A stretch of DNA of 64,000 nt from MWDV01 sp002070715 (GCA_035411585.1 DAONTI010000002.1:124001-188000), one strand, 5' to 3'; shown: positions 50,258 through 59,825, counted from the first letter of the stretch. Program-made: numbers and translations. Notes: a model not told the origin generated them from the letters alone.

Positions 50258-53029
50258 ATGACGTTGCTGGAAAAGATTGAAGCGGATGCCGCGGCGCGTT
50301 TGTCGTTGCCGGTAGGACGCACCCCCGCCCAGGAACTCGGGCGGTTCAAGACGTTTCTCAAGCTCGAAACCCATCGCCTCAAGATGCTGCACCGCGCCGG
50401 CGGTGGCGGCTTGGCGGTTTGTCGGGCGCGGGCGGCCATCTTCGATGTAATGTTGCGGTATCTCTGGGCCGCGGTGCGGGAGGAATTGCCGGCGCCGGCC
50501 CGACAAAAATTTCCCGCTGTGGCGTTGGTCGCCACCGGCGGCTATGGCCGGGCGGAATTGAATCCGCACAGCGACATTGACGTGATGTTATTGCACGCGG
50601 GCCAGGTGGTGGCTGATCATCAGCCGCCCCCGCATTTGGCCCGGATCATTGACGGGATTTTGTATCCCTTGTGGGATCTCGGGTTGAGGATCGGCCACTC
50701 GGTACGAACGGTGGACGATTGCGTGGAGATTGCCAATGTTGACATGCAGGCCAAAACCGCGCTGATCGAGGCGCGGTTGATTGCCGGGGACGCGCGGTTG
50801 TTCAAAAAATTTGAGCGCGCGCTGGTGGCCCGGTGCGTGGTCGGACACGAGCGTGAATACATCGCCGCCCGCTTGGCCGATCAAGCCGCCCGCCGGGCGC
50901 GGTTCGGTAATTCGGCCTGCATGCAGGAGCCGAATCTCAAGAGCGGCTGCGGCGCGTTGCGTGATTTTCAAAACCTCATTTGGATGGCCTTTTTCAAATA
51001 CCGCACCCGGGCTTTGTGGGATTTGGAGGCGCGGGCGCTCATCACCCCGGCCGAGCGCAAACAACTCAAAACCGCCTACGATTTCCTCCTGCGCGTGCGC
51101 ACGGAGTTGCATTACCACACCAACCGTTCCGTGGATGTGCTGGCCAAAGCCCTTCAGCCCGCCGTGGCGCATCATCTCGGGTTTGCCGATCGCTCGCCGC
51201 GGCGCCGCATCGAACGCTTCATGCGCGAGCTCTATACGCAGGCGCGCAACATTTTCCTCATCACCCGCATGCTGGAGCAGCGCCTGGCGTTGTTGCCTAC
51301 CCCGGCGACCCATCGCCAGACACAGCGGGTGTTGCGGACCGGGCGCCGCGGCGCCACGCAGGAGCCGAAAGATGGTTTCCGGTTTGAGAAGGGACAGATT
51401 CACGCCCTGACTCCGCAGGTGTTCCAAGATGATCCGCGCCGCTTGATGCGCGTGTTTCTCTATGCGCAGCAGCGCCGGCTCCGCCTGCATCCGGACCTGG
51501 CCCAGCTTGTGCGCAATCAACTTTTCCTCGTGGATCGCGCGTTTCGCAACGACGCGCACGTCGCGGAGACGTTTCTCGCCCTGCTCAGCGAACGCGGCAA
51601 CGTGGCGCCCGTCCTGCGGGCCCTGCATGAGGTGGATTTACTGGGGAAATACCTGCCGGAATTTGGCCGATTAACCTGCCGGGTGCAGCACGAGTTTTAT
51701 CATCAATACACGGTGGATGAACATACGCTGGTCAGCTTGGAGCAACTGGATCGTGTCTGGGAGGCGCAACAGCCGCCGCATCAGCATTACACCGGGTTAC
51801 TTCAGGGACTCGAACAGCCGCAGCTTTTGTATCTGGCGCTCTTGTTGCACGACACCGGCAAGGCGTTCAGCGGCGGCCAGCACGCGGCGGTGGGCGCAAC
51901 CATTGCCCAGCGCGTGGCCCGCCGGTTGCGACTGCCGCCCGCCGCCGCTGATTCGGTGCGCCGTCTGGTGCATCATCATTTGTTGATGGCCCAGGTCTCT
52001 CAACGACGCGATTTAGACGACCCTGCCGTGATCCGCCATTTTGCCCGCGCGGTGGAGTCCGTGGAAAATCTGGATCGGCTCACCCTTCTGACCTTTGTGG
52101 ATGGGCAGGCCACCAGCGACCAGTTGTGGAACGGGTTCAAAGATTCCCTCCTGCGCACGCTGCACGCTAAAACCCGTCCGGTGTTGACGGGCGAGGCTGA
52201 ATTCGCGCGCGCCGGCGAGCGGCGTCGCGAGGCGTTGTTTGAAGCCACACGGAAACGTCTGATCGCCCGGGTGAGCGCGGAGGAGTTGACGGCCCATTTC
52301 AACACGTTACCCGCCCGTTATTTCCAGACGCACGACGCAACGGAAATCGCCGAAGACCTCGGGCTCGTGAATCTTTTCTTGCTCCGCCAGGTGGGGGAGG
52401 AGGAAAACGTCCTAGCTCCCGAGCTGGGCTGGCAGGATGAACCCGACCGCGGTTGTACCACGCTCAAAGTTTGCACCTGGGACCGGGCGGGCTTATTCAG
52501 CCGCATCGCCGGTGCGCTCAGCGCGGTTGGGTTGAACATCCTGACCGCCCGTATTTACACCCGCGCCGACAACGTGGCACTGGACACCTTTCACGTGGCG
52601 GACGCGCGGACGGGTTGGTTTGCCAGTGACGAGCAACGGGAGAAATTAAAAACCCTGCTCACCCGCGAATTGACCGTCGGCGGCGTGGATTTTCAGGCGT
52701 TGATTGCCCGCCAGAAACTGACCCGTCCGCTTTACCAGAGCTATGCTGGCGAAGCGTTGCCCACCCACATCCGCTTTGACAACGAGACCTCCGGGCATCG
52801 CACGGTGATCGAGGTGGAAACCGAGGACCGCATCGGTTTGTTGCATGCCGTAGCCCAGGAATTGTCCCGGCTGGATTTGGATATTTCGGCGGCCCGGATT
52901 TGCACCGAACGCGGGGCGGCGATTGACAGTTTTTATGTGAGCGCAGCCGGCGCGGGCCCCGTGGCGGACGGCGCGCGCCAAAAATACATCGAACACCAAT
53001 TGCGGCAGGCGATCGCGAGCTTGGGATAA
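50258..53029 (+). CDS. glnD: [protein-PII] uridylyltransferase / uridylyl-removing enzyme
   Basis: GlnD adds UMP to PII proteins when glutamine is low and removes it when glutamine is high. The 923-residue protein has the nucleotidyltransferase motif GGYGRAELNPHSDIDVM (~94-110) with its catalytic Asp pair, a GlnD linker domain (MQEPNLKSGCGALRDFQ), an HD hydrolase domain (LLLHDTGKAFSGGQH, ~527) and two ACT glutamine sensors (CTWDRAGLFSRIAGAL ~738, ETEDRIGLLHAVAQEL ~851). All functional motifs are intact. I chose ATG 50258 (MTLLEKIE); a longer frame begins within the palindrome. rpoN lies about 5 kb downstream in the window. Confidence 0.95.
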   Translation: MTLLEKIEADAAARLSLPVGRTPAQELGRFKTFLKLETHRLKMLHRAGGGGLAVCRARAAIFDVMLRYLWAAVREELPAPARQKFPAVALVATGGYGRAELNPHSDIDVMLLHAGQVVADHQPPPHLARIIDGILYPLWDLGLRIGHSVRTVDDCVEIANVDMQAKTALIEARLIAGDARLFKKFERALVARCVVGHEREYIAARLADQAARRARFGNSACMQEPNLKSGCGALRDFQNLIWMAFFKYRTRALWDLEARALITPAERKQLKTAYDFLLRVRTELHYHTNRSVDVLAKALQPAVAHHLGFADRSPRRRIERFMRELYTQARNIFLITRMLEQRLALLPTPATHRQTQRVLRTGRRGATQEPKDGFRFEKGQIHALTPQVFQDDPRRLMRVFLYAQQRRLRLHPDLAQLVRNQLFLVDRAFRNDAHVAETFLALLSERGNVAPVLRALHEVDLLGKYLPEFGRLTCRVQHEFYHQYTVDEHTLVSLEQLDRVWEAQQPPHQHYTGLLQGLEQPQLLYLALLLHDTGKAFSGGQHAAVGATIAQRVARRLRLPPAAADSVRRLVHHHLLMAQVSQRRDLDDPAVIRHFARAVESVENLDRLTLLTFVDGQATSDQLWNGFKDSLLRTLHAKTRPVLTGEAEFARAGERRREALFEATRKRLIARVSAEELTAHFNTLPARYFQTHDATEIAEDLGLVNLFLLRQVGEEENVLAPELGWQDEPDRGCTTLKVCTWDRAGLFSRIAGALSAVGLNILTARIYTRADNVALDTFHVADARTGWFASDEQREKLKTLLTRELTVGGVDFQALIARQKLTRPLYQSYAGEALPTHIRFDNETSGHRTVIEVETEDRIGLLHAVAQELSRLDLDISAARICTERGAAIDSFYVSAAGAGPVADGARQKYIEHQLRQAIASLG

Positions 53030-53099
53030 TGTATGGACGGCGCAGTTGGCTCCGGCCTCCGCAAAATGCCAAGCCGGGCCACCACAGACGCCGGGACGC

Positions 53100-54158
53100 A
53101 TGACCATGTCCGCACTTGTCGGCGGGTGGGGGCGTGATTACATTTCCGTTGTGAGCCAATCTGGAGACAAACCACTGAAGATGGTCACTTGCGGGTCGTG
53201 CGGGACGAAGGTGTTCATCCCGGGAGATCTCGCCCCCTTGTCCACCGTTGCCTGCAGCAAATGCGGCCAGTCCATCATGATGCCGATGCGACTGCGCCAG
53301 TTCGATTTGCGCGGTGTCATCGGCAAGGGCGGCATGGGCAATGTGTACCGGGCCTTTGACACGGTGTTGGAACGCTGGGTGGCCGTGAAATTGATGCGCA
53401 AGGAGCTGGTGGATGACCCGCGGCTGCTGGAGAGTTTTTATCGGGAAGCCCGCGCCTGTGCCTCGCTCAACCACACCAACATCATTCACATCTACACGTT
53501 TGACGAGTTTGAGGGGCAACTCTATCTGGTCATGGAATTGGCCGACCAAGGCAGCCTCGATTCCAAGATCGAGAAATATCACCGGTTGCCGGAATTGGAG
53601 GTCCTGGATGTGGGGATCAAGATCGCGTCGGCCCTCGATATGGTGCTCAAGCACAGCCTCCTGCACCGCGACATCAAACCGGCCAACATCCTCTTCAATG
53701 CCGACAACGAACCCAAGCTGGTGGATTTTGGCCTCGCCCGCAAAGTCGAGGCGGAACACGAGGTCGAGGATGTCGCGTGGGGAACGCCTTATTACGTGGC
53801 GCCGGAAAAGATCAAGCGCGAGCCGGAAAGTTTTCTGTCCGACATGTACAGCCTGGGCGGCACCCTTTACCACGCCTTGACCGGGCATGTGCCTTTTGAT
53901 GCGCCGACGGTGGAGGAAGTGGTGGTGGCGCACGTGCAAACCGCCCTGACGCCCCCCAATCTGGTGGTGCCGGAGATCACCCAGCCGACCAGCGACGCCC
54001 TGGTGCGGGTGATGGCCAAGAATCCCGCCGAACGGTTTCTCAGTTACGACGAACTCATCATGGCGCTCCACGCGGCCCGGGCGCAATTGCTCGTGCAGCA
54101 ATACGCGCTACCCGAAACCCGCCAAGCCAAGGCCAAGACCGCTTGGTGGCGGCTCTGA
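53100..54158 (+). CDS. Ser/Thr protein kinase with N-terminal zinc ribbon
   Basis: This 352-residue product begins with CGSCGTKVFIPGDL...CSKCG, two CxxC pairs forming a small zinc ribbon (about residues 29-60), followed by a complete Hanks-type kinase domain: VIGKGGMGNVYRAFD (P-loop), VAVKLM (ATP Lys), LLHRDIKPANIL (catalytic loop) and LVDFGLA (DFG). There is no transmembrane segment, so it is cytosolic, unlike most PknB proteins. The ribbon may bind a partner or nucleic acid. ATG 53100 is taken; later starts (GTG 53152, ATG 53179) would still keep the ribbon. It begins 70 bases after glnD. Confidence 0.88.
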   Translation: MTMSALVGGWGRDYISVVSQSGDKPLKMVTCGSCGTKVFIPGDLAPLSTVACSKCGQSIMMPMRLRQFDLRGVIGKGGMGNVYRAFDTVLERWVAVKLMRKELVDDPRLLESFYREARACASLNHTNIIHIYTFDEFEGQLYLVMELADQGSLDSKIEKYHRLPELEVLDVGIKIASALDMVLKHSLLHRDIKPANILFNADNEPKLVDFGLARKVEAEHEVEDVAWGTPYYVAPEKIKREPESFLSDMYSLGGTLYHALTGHVPFDAPTVEEVVVAHVQTALTPPNLVVPEITQPTSDALVRVMAKNPAERFLSYDELIMALHAARAQLLVQQYALPETRQAKAKTAWWRL

Positions 54159-54169
54159 CCCCGGCGGTT

Positions 54170-54195
54170 AAAAAAGCCGGCGGTGCCCGCCGGCT
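54170..54195 (-). terminator. rho-independent terminator of the leftward gene
   Basis: A 9-bp stem (54175-54183 with 54187-54195, agccggcgg/ccgccggct) is followed, read leftward, by a run of T (AAAAAA at 54169-54174 on the plus strand). It ends the minus-strand gene at 54218 and lies just beyond the kinase stop. Confidence 0.8.
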
Positions 54196-54217
54196 GATGC
54201 AAAACGCCGATGGGCGC

Positions 54218-54655
54218 TTAATCCACTTTCTTGGGTTGGGCTTCCTTCTTGGCCCGGCCTTTCTTCGCGCCTTGGGTGTCGGGTTTCGGACCAAAGCGAA
54301 TCATCTGGACCATCAGTTTGCCGTCGTCCGCTTTGCGGTAACTCCCGCCGACTTCCTCGCCCACCACCGCGTCTTCCAGCGTCGCCTTGTTGCCGCCCTT
54401 GAGGATTCGGGTATCGGCGGTGAGGTAAAACACACGTTCGCCCACCGTGACGGTCTTGGCGGTTTTATTGATCGCCGTCACCTTGCCGCGGAAGGGGAGT
54501 GCCCCGGGTCTTTTCGCCGATTTTTGTTCTTTTTCCGGACTGGCTTTCTGGTTTGATTCCGCCTTGGCCGCCTGTCCTAGTGCCGGGCTGGGGATGAGGC
54601 CGATCGCGCCGATTAACAGGGCCAGCAGGCCGAGATGAACGATGGATTTTTTCAT
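54218..54655 (-). CDS. small periplasmic protein of unknown function
   Basis: This 145-residue protein has a signal peptide (MKKSIVHLGLLALLIGAIGLIPSPALG). After a Lys/Glu/Ser-rich stretch, RGKVTAINKTAKTVTVGERVFYLTADTRI and NKATLEDAVVGEEVGGSY resemble an OB-like beta domain of the DUF5666 type. The C-terminus is Lys-rich (KKGRAKKEAQPKKV). No function can be assigned. A clear terminator follows it. Confidence 0.65.
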   Translation of the reverse strand: MKKSIVHLGLLALLIGAIGLIPSPALGQAAKAESNQKASPEKEQKSAKRPGALPFRGKVTAINKTAKTVTVGERVFYLTADTRILKGGNKATLEDAVVGEEVGGSYRKADDGKLMVQMIRFGPKPDTQGAKKGRAKKEAQPKKVD

Positions 54656-55007
54656 AGGTTGCGTCTGGTTGTTATTGTTGTTGATTGAACTGGGATTACT
54701 TGGAACGCCCATAGGATAGCAGAGACCGCATTTTTGGCAAGTAGTTTTATTGCGACCCCAGAAAACGTGGTTTGCGTTGTTGAATGGGATGCCCTTGGTT
54801 TTTCAGCGTAAAAATGACCTGCCCCACTGAAAGCCGGGATGCGGTTGCGCTGGGCGTCCGATGGTTTTCACCCGGCGGCGGTCTCCACAATACCGGGGTG
54901 CAAGCGGTAAAGGGTCCAGCATTTCAAGGCGACAAACCGCCGCGCGCATCCCATTTTTCCCCGGCCGCCTGCGCGGAGGAAGTGACTGACAAAGGCGGTG
55001 TCGCAAA
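54656..55007. other. intergenic region, no gene recognised
   Basis: About 350 bases between the periplasmic protein and the antitoxin gene. The place where a PIN-type toxin would be expected downstream of the leftward antitoxin (54700-55007) has no toxin-like frame. AT-rich bases near 54660-54750 may be the promoter of the leftward gene. Confidence 0.4.
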
Positions 55008-55271
55008 TCATCGCCGGCTCCGGCGTTTGCGGTCCTGAATCACCTGCCGCATCAAAGCCTCGTCGAAGCGCGGCGGCGGGTCGCGCTCGCTCAAGTCCAG
55101 AATCTCTCCGGCCGTGTTGTCGCGCTCACCCAAGTCCAGAATCTCCTCGTCCGTGTTGCCGCGCTCACGCATCGTGCGTATGATCACCTCGGAAAAGGAT
55201 TCGCCTTTGCGCTTGGCCTGTTTGAGCCGGCGGTAGGCTTCGTCGTTCAAGGTAATCGTTTTGTGGGCCAT
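55008..55271 (-). CDS. VapB-type antitoxin (DUF217-like), no partner seen
   Basis: This 87-residue protein begins MAHKTITLNDEAYRRLKQAKRKGESFSEVIIRTM, the pattern of DUF217/VapB antitoxins, which have a ribbon-helix-helix-like N-terminus and normally neutralise a PIN-domain toxin. A 13-residue unit is repeated, DEEILDLGERDNT then AGEILDLSERDPP. The toxin gene normally follows at once, but none is seen downstream. The start at 55271 fits the motif; an upstream frame adds 14 residues without support. It may be an orphan antitoxin. Confidence 0.75.
   Translation of the reverse strand: MAHKTITLNDEAYRRLKQAKRKGESFSEVIIRTMRERGNTDEEILDLGERDNTAGEILDLSERDPPPRFDEALMRQVIQDRKRRSRR
55092..55169 (-). repeat. 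two 39-bp tandem repeats in the antitoxin gene
   Basis: 55092-55130 and 55131-55169 are adjacent 39-base units that match at 34 of 39 positions by my count. Each encodes 13 residues around EILDL-x-ERD. The duplication is in frame and probably lengthens the toxin-binding tail. Confidence 0.8.
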
Positions 55272-55392
55272 GTATGAACCATATACGAACCCAACCCCAC
55301 CGCAACCCCCCAAAAGGCGTAGCCAAACGTTCCCTTTTCTACCCTTGGCTTAAACCCGTGCCCCGCCTTGAGCAAATGCTGGAAACGCGCCG

Positions 55393-55902
55393 TTACCAGG
55401 TGCCGTCCGCTAGGAGGGCGACCACGTTTTTGGCAAGGTCTTCCGCTAACAACGGCAGGGCCTGCCGTTCGGCTGCCGCCAGATTTTGGCCGGTGCGTAA
55501 GATCGTTCGGCCGGTTACGGTTTGGTCCAGCAACACGCGGCCCGAAGCGCGTTCGCGGGCGGTGATTTGCGCGGTCAATCCCACGCGGTAATCCCGCACG
55601 GTCAACACGTCATGCGGCAGGAAGCTCAATTCCTGCCGGTCATAGCGCACAATCGTGCCGCTCAGGATGATGTCGCCGTCGCGGCGGTCCAAGCGATAGG
55701 TTGCGTCACGCTGAAATTGCTTGCGCAAGGCCGCCGTGACGGCCTCCCCCAGCCGGGGTTCCACGGTTTGATTACCGATGGGCTGGATTTGAATGGATTG
55801 CGCCCCGGCGGATTGTCCGCCGGTGGGGCCGAGATGGTAGCCGGCGCAGCCGGCCCACAGACCCGCCGCCAACATCAGACTCAGCCATCGGTAGGAGCGC
55901 AT
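55393..55902 (-). CDS. LptE-like outer-membrane assembly lipoprotein
   Basis: This 169-residue protein has a lipoprotein signal (LSLMLAAGLWAGCAGYHLG; Cys at about 19). The mature start GYHLGP and the later VEPRLGEAVTAALRKQFQRDA match the LptE/RlpB pattern, a lipoprotein that plugs LptD to insert LPS in the outer membrane. Sequence conservation in LptE is low, so the call relies on pattern and size. It follows the BamD-like gene by one base on the same strand; both would serve outer-membrane assembly. Confidence 0.75.
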   Translation of the reverse strand: MRSYRWLSLMLAAGLWAGCAGYHLGPTGGQSAGAQSIQIQPIGNQTVEPRLGEAVTAALRKQFQRDATYRLDRRDGDIILSGTIVRYDRQELSFLPHDVLTVRDYRVGLTAQITARERASGRVLLDQTVTGRTILRTGQNLAAAERQALPLLAEDLAKNVVALLADGTW

Positions 55903-55903
55903 A

Positions 55904-56908
55904 TCATTCGGCGGCCGGAGGTGGGGGGGTAGCCTGCTGCGTCCGGGGTTGCAAGGCTTCAATGCGGCGGCGCGCTTCCTCGGCGAGCGTGGATTGGGGA
56001 TCAATCAACAGCACCTCGTTGTAATATACGACCGCGCCGGACCACCGCTTGTTTTTCTCATAGTAACGCGCGATTTCAAAGTGGCCCCGGGCTTGCTCCT
56101 GTTTAAGCGAGGCGATGAGTTGTTGGGCTTGTTTGACGCGCCGGTCCTTCGGAAAGAGCGTGATGAAATCCGTGAACGAGGCGATGGCCTTGTCCGCCGC
56201 GCCTTGATCGTATTCGGATTTTTTCGCCTGTTTGTAATAGGCCATCCCGGCGCGATAGACGGCGTCGCTGGCAATCGTGGGCCGGTCAAAGTAACGGTCC
56301 GCCGCCACGTCATAGGCCCGGACGGCCTGGGGATATTCCCGTTCGCGTTCGCGCGCCGCGCCAACCCGCAACTGGGCGTGCGGGGCCAGTTCGCTGAAGG
56401 GCCCGCTGCGCACAATTTTCTCGAACATGCCAGCGGTCTTATCCATGGAACGCAAAAAGGGAACGTATCCCCACAGCTTGAACCGTTGCCCACCCAAATA
56501 GCGCAGGGCGATGGCATACTGGCGTTGGAGGGCTTCGTCGTAGTTGGCCGCCTTGGGATATTTTTCCAGCAGCTTCTGATACTCTTTGAAGGCCTTTTCG
56601 TCCTGTTTGCGGGATTCGTAGCTCCGTCCGACCAGGTATTGGGCCGCCGGTGCGTAATCCGACATGGGCCACTCGCGCACGACGCGGCGAGCGGCTTTGG
56701 TGGCCACGCGGTAGTTTCCTTGATCGAAGGCGGCCTGCGCCACCTCCAATTGATCCTGGGCGCGGTCCCGTCGCCATTTACCTTCGCCGCCCACTGGCTC
56801 ATACGACCAGCCTTCCCCCGGCCGAAAGATGAGCGGGGCGGGGGAAGAAAAGGGCAGCGCCAGCAGGCAGAAGCCCACCAAGACAGGCAACAGGGGCCAA
56901 CGTTTCAC
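55904..56908 (-). CDS. BamD-like outer membrane assembly TPR protein
   Basis: This protein of about 334 residues (GTG start at 56908; ATG 56968 is possible) has an N-terminal hydrophobic segment (PLLPVLVGFCLLALPF) and then repeated TPR-like helices, starting QLEVAQAAFDQGNYRVATKAAR, with PAAQYLVGRSYESRKQDEKAF and RGHFEIARYYEKNKRW. BamD is the essential TPR lipoprotein of the beta-barrel assembly machine. The lipobox Cys is not clear here, so it might be a soluble relative. It is co-oriented with and adjoins the LptE-like gene. Confidence 0.75.
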   Translation of the reverse strand: MKRWPLLPVLVGFCLLALPFSSPAPLIFRPGEGWSYEPVGGEGKWRRDRAQDQLEVAQAAFDQGNYRVATKAARRVVREWPMSDYAPAAQYLVGRSYESRKQDEKAFKEYQKLLEKYPKAANYDEALQRQYAIALRYLGGQRFKLWGYVPFLRSMDKTAGMFEKIVRSGPFSELAPHAQLRVGAAREREREYPQAVRAYDVAADRYFDRPTIASDAVYRAGMAYYKQAKKSEYDQGAADKAIASFTDFITLFPKDRRVKQAQQLIASLKQEQARGHFEIARYYEKNKRWSGAVVYYNEVLLIDPQSTLAEEARRRIEALQPRTQQATPPPPAAE

Positions 56909-56982
56909 GCGGACACCGTAGTGGCCTCCTTTTTTCAAGTCAAGAAACCCGCCGGGATGCGGTTGCATGGGGTCATCCGCCG

Positions 56983-57978
56983 CTATTGGGGCAGTAAATC
57001 TTTCACCAGCGCACGTTCTTCCTTCAACTCATTCACCGTTGCTTCAATCTTTCCCCGGCTGAATTCATTGAGCGGAACGCCCTGCACGATTTCCCAGTGC
57101 TGTCCGTCGCTGCGCACCGGGAACGAGCAGATGAGGCCTTTTTCGATATCGTAGCTGCCATCGGCGCAGACGGCCACGCTGAACCAATCGCCCGGCGCCG
57201 TCGGGGTGGTGAGGCGGCGGACGGTGTCCACCACGGCGTTTGCGGCGCTGGCGGCGCTCGACGAACCGCGGGCCTTAATGATCGCCGCGCCCCGCTGCTG
57301 GACGGTGGTGATGAAATCCTTCTCCAGCCATTCACGATGGCTGATGACGTCCGGCACGGGCCGGCCGTTGATCCGGGCGTTGAAGAAATCCGGGAACATG
57401 GTGGAACTGTGATTGCCCCAGACGGCGAGGTTGTTGACGGCGGCGACATCCACACTCGCTTTCCGCGCCAGTTGCGTTTTGGCCCGGTTTTCGTCGAGCA
57501 TGGTCATGGCGAAGAAGTTTTGCGCGGGCACGCCCCGGGCGTTGCGCATGGCAATCAGCGCGTTGGTGTTGCAGGGATTGCCAATGACCAGCGTGCGCAC
57601 GTCGCTGGCGGCGCTCCGGGCGATGGCCTGTCCCTGACCGGTGAAAATCTTTCCGTTGATGCCCAGCAAATCTTTGCGTTCCATGCCGGCCTTCCGCGGC
57701 ACCGCCCCGACCAGCAAGGCCCAGTTCGCGCCCTTGAATCCCTCGTCCAGATTCGAGGTGGCCACGATCCCTTTGAGCAGCGGAAAAGCGCAGTCGTCCA
57801 ATTCCATGCACACGCCCTGCAAAGCGCTCATCGCTTTTTCATCGGGGATTTCGATGAGCTGCAGGATCACCGGCTGTTGGGGGCCAAACATGGCGCCGGA
57901 GGCGATGCGAAACAGGAGGGAATAGCCAATCTGGCCGGCGGCGCCGGTCACAGCCACACGAAGAGGTGTCGTATTCAT
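56983..57978 (-). CDS. mdh: malate dehydrogenase
   Basis: Mdh interconverts malate and oxaloacetate with NAD in the citric acid cycle. The 331-residue protein has VAVTGAAGQIGYSLLFRIA for NAD binding, VGAVPRKAGMERKDLLGIN with the mobile-loop Arg, VIGNPCNTNAL and VWGNHSSTMFPDF with the catalytic His. These are typical of the type 2 (cytosolic-like) MDH. It is transcribed leftward and divergent from rpoN, with about 110 bases between. Confidence 0.96.
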   Translation of the reverse strand: MNTTPLRVAVTGAAGQIGYSLLFRIASGAMFGPQQPVILQLIEIPDEKAMSALQGVCMELDDCAFPLLKGIVATSNLDEGFKGANWALLVGAVPRKAGMERKDLLGINGKIFTGQGQAIARSAASDVRTLVIGNPCNTNALIAMRNARGVPAQNFFAMTMLDENRAKTQLARKASVDVAAVNNLAVWGNHSSTMFPDFFNARINGRPVPDVISHREWLEKDFITTVQQRGAAIIKARGSSSAASAANAVVDTVRRLTTPTAPGDWFSVAVCADGSYDIEKGLICSFPVRSDGQHWEIVQGVPLNEFSRGKIEATVNELKEERALVKDLLPQ

Positions 57979-58090
57979 AAATCGTCAGGTGCGGCCCAGT
58001 ATAAACCCGCCCCGTGCCGCCGCAAGCCCGCAGAAATCCCCCTAGTTCACGCTTGAGCCGCGCCCCATCCGCCAGTAAAGTCCTGTTGAC

Positions 58091-59794
58091 ATGACTCAGG
58101 GTTTACGCCTGTCACAACGATTGACGCAGACGCTGGTGCTGGCCCCCCAGCTCCAGCAATCGCTGGCGTTATTGCAGGCGCCCATGCTCGAGTTGAAGGC
58201 GCTGGTGGAACGCGAACTCCAGCAGAACCCCGTGTTGGAGGAGGTGTCGCCGGCGGAGGCGGATTCCCCGGAGAAACTGGACGCGGACGACGACAAAATC
58301 GCCGCCACCGCCGATCCAGCGGAGCCGCCCACGGATGTCTCCTTTGATTCCACTTTCGAAGAACGCAGCCCCGAGTCGGGAGACGATTTCCAGACCGAAT
58401 TCGAACGGTTGGCCCAGATGGATCAGGAATGGCGCGATCATTTGGCGCAAACCAACCTGGCTACCCGCCCCTCGGTCGAGGACGAGGAAAAACGCCAGTT
58501 TCGCTTTGATTCCCTGGTTGCCGATCCGTCCTTGCAAGAGGCGTTGTTGGAGCAGGTGCGCGATGCGGAGATCGCAGAGGCGGATTATCCGGTGGCCGAA
58601 GCCATCATCGGCAACATTGACGACCACGGTTATCTCAAGGCGTCGTTGGAAGAGATCGCGCAAGCCACAGGGCGTTCGGTGGAACAGGTCCAACCGGTTC
58701 TGCAAATCGTCCAGACCTTCGAGCCGCCTGGTGTGGCGGCGCGGGATTTGCGCGAATGTTTGCTCCTGCAATTGCAGCGGGCGGAACAGACGGAATCCTT
58801 GGAATACCGGATTATTCGCGATCACATGGAAGCCTTGAGCCGCCGGCGGATTCCGGAGCTGGCGCGGGCCACGGAAACCAGCATCGAAGACGTCCAATCC
58901 GCCCTGGCCCGCATCGCCCAGTTGGAACCGCGCCCGGGCCGCGAATTTTCGTCCGAGGAAGCCCACTATGTGTTGCCGGAAGTGTTTGTCCAACGGCTCG
59001 GCGATGATTTCGTGGTGACGACGAACAACGACCAGGTGCCCCACCTCCGCATCAGCAACACCTACAAGGACCTGATGTCGCGCAGCGCGGTGGATCCCGC
59101 GTCGTTGGCCGCGGCCTTTGCCGAGGCGCCCAAAGCCCAGCGCACCCTGGCGAATGAGGCGGCGGAAGCCATGCGCCAAGGCAAGGACATCCCGGCTCTG
59201 GGGCATTTGCGGCAGTTGGCGGAGCAGCGGGAGCTGACCCCCGACGGCCGGCGGGCCGTGCAGGTGGCGATGGCGCAGTTGCAGGAGAAGGCGGCCTTCA
59301 TCGAGGCGCGCGATTTTATCCGGGATAAAATTCGCGCCGGTAAGTTTTTCATCAAGAGCCTGCATCAACGGCAACAAACCATCGCCAACATTGCGCACGA
59401 GATCGTCGCGCGGCAACGGGAGTTCCTGGAGAAGGGCGTGGCGCATCTCAAGCCGCTGACCATGGCCACGGTGGCGGAAGCCGTGGGCGTGCATGAAACC
59501 ACCGTGAGTCGGGCGGTCTCGGGCAAATACATGCAAACCCCCCAGGGCGTTTTCGAGATGAAGTATTTCTTCACCTCGGGCATTCAGACCCAGGACGGCG
59601 CCGGCCTATCCAATACCAGCGTCAAGGACATGATCGCGGAGATTTTCAAGGCCGAATCGCCCACCCAACCGTTGTCGGATCGCGAAGTGGTGCAAATGCT
59701 CAAGGAAAAAGGGATCGTCATCGCCCGGCGCACCGTCGCGAAATACCGGATTGAACTGAACATTCTGCCCTCCAACCTGCGCAAGGTTTATTGA
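58091..59794 (+). CDS. rpoN: RNA polymerase sigma-54 factor
   Basis: RpoN directs RNA polymerase to -24/-12 promoters that need an enhancer-binding ATPase. The 567-residue protein has region I (GLRLSQRLTQTLVLAPQLQQSLALLQ), an acidic region II of about 70 residues, the core-binding region (DYPVAEAIIGNIDDHGYL), the HTH (MATVAEAVGVHETTVSRAV), and the RpoN box IARRTVAKYR near the C-terminus. All regions are intact. It is followed by a DUF2007 gene after 31 bases. No enhancer-binding protein with a complete AAA+ domain is in the window. Confidence 0.97.
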   Translation: MTQGLRLSQRLTQTLVLAPQLQQSLALLQAPMLELKALVERELQQNPVLEEVSPAEADSPEKLDADDDKIAATADPAEPPTDVSFDSTFEERSPESGDDFQTEFERLAQMDQEWRDHLAQTNLATRPSVEDEEKRQFRFDSLVADPSLQEALLEQVRDAEIAEADYPVAEAIIGNIDDHGYLKASLEEIAQATGRSVEQVQPVLQIVQTFEPPGVAARDLRECLLLQLQRAEQTESLEYRIIRDHMEALSRRRIPELARATETSIEDVQSALARIAQLEPRPGREFSSEEAHYVLPEVFVQRLGDDFVVTTNNDQVPHLRISNTYKDLMSRSAVDPASLAAAFAEAPKAQRTLANEAAEAMRQGKDIPALGHLRQLAEQRELTPDGRRAVQVAMAQLQEKAAFIEARDFIRDKIRAGKFFIKSLHQRQQTIANIAHEIVARQREFLEKGVAHLKPLTMATVAEAVGVHETTVSRAVSGKYMQTPQGVFEMKYFFTSGIQTQDGAGLSNTSVKDMIAEIFKAESPTQPLSDREVVQMLKEKGIVIARRTVAKYRIELNILPSNLRKVY

Positions 59795-59825
59795 TCCGCG
59801 CGGGTAATGCCCCTATGCCATTCCT

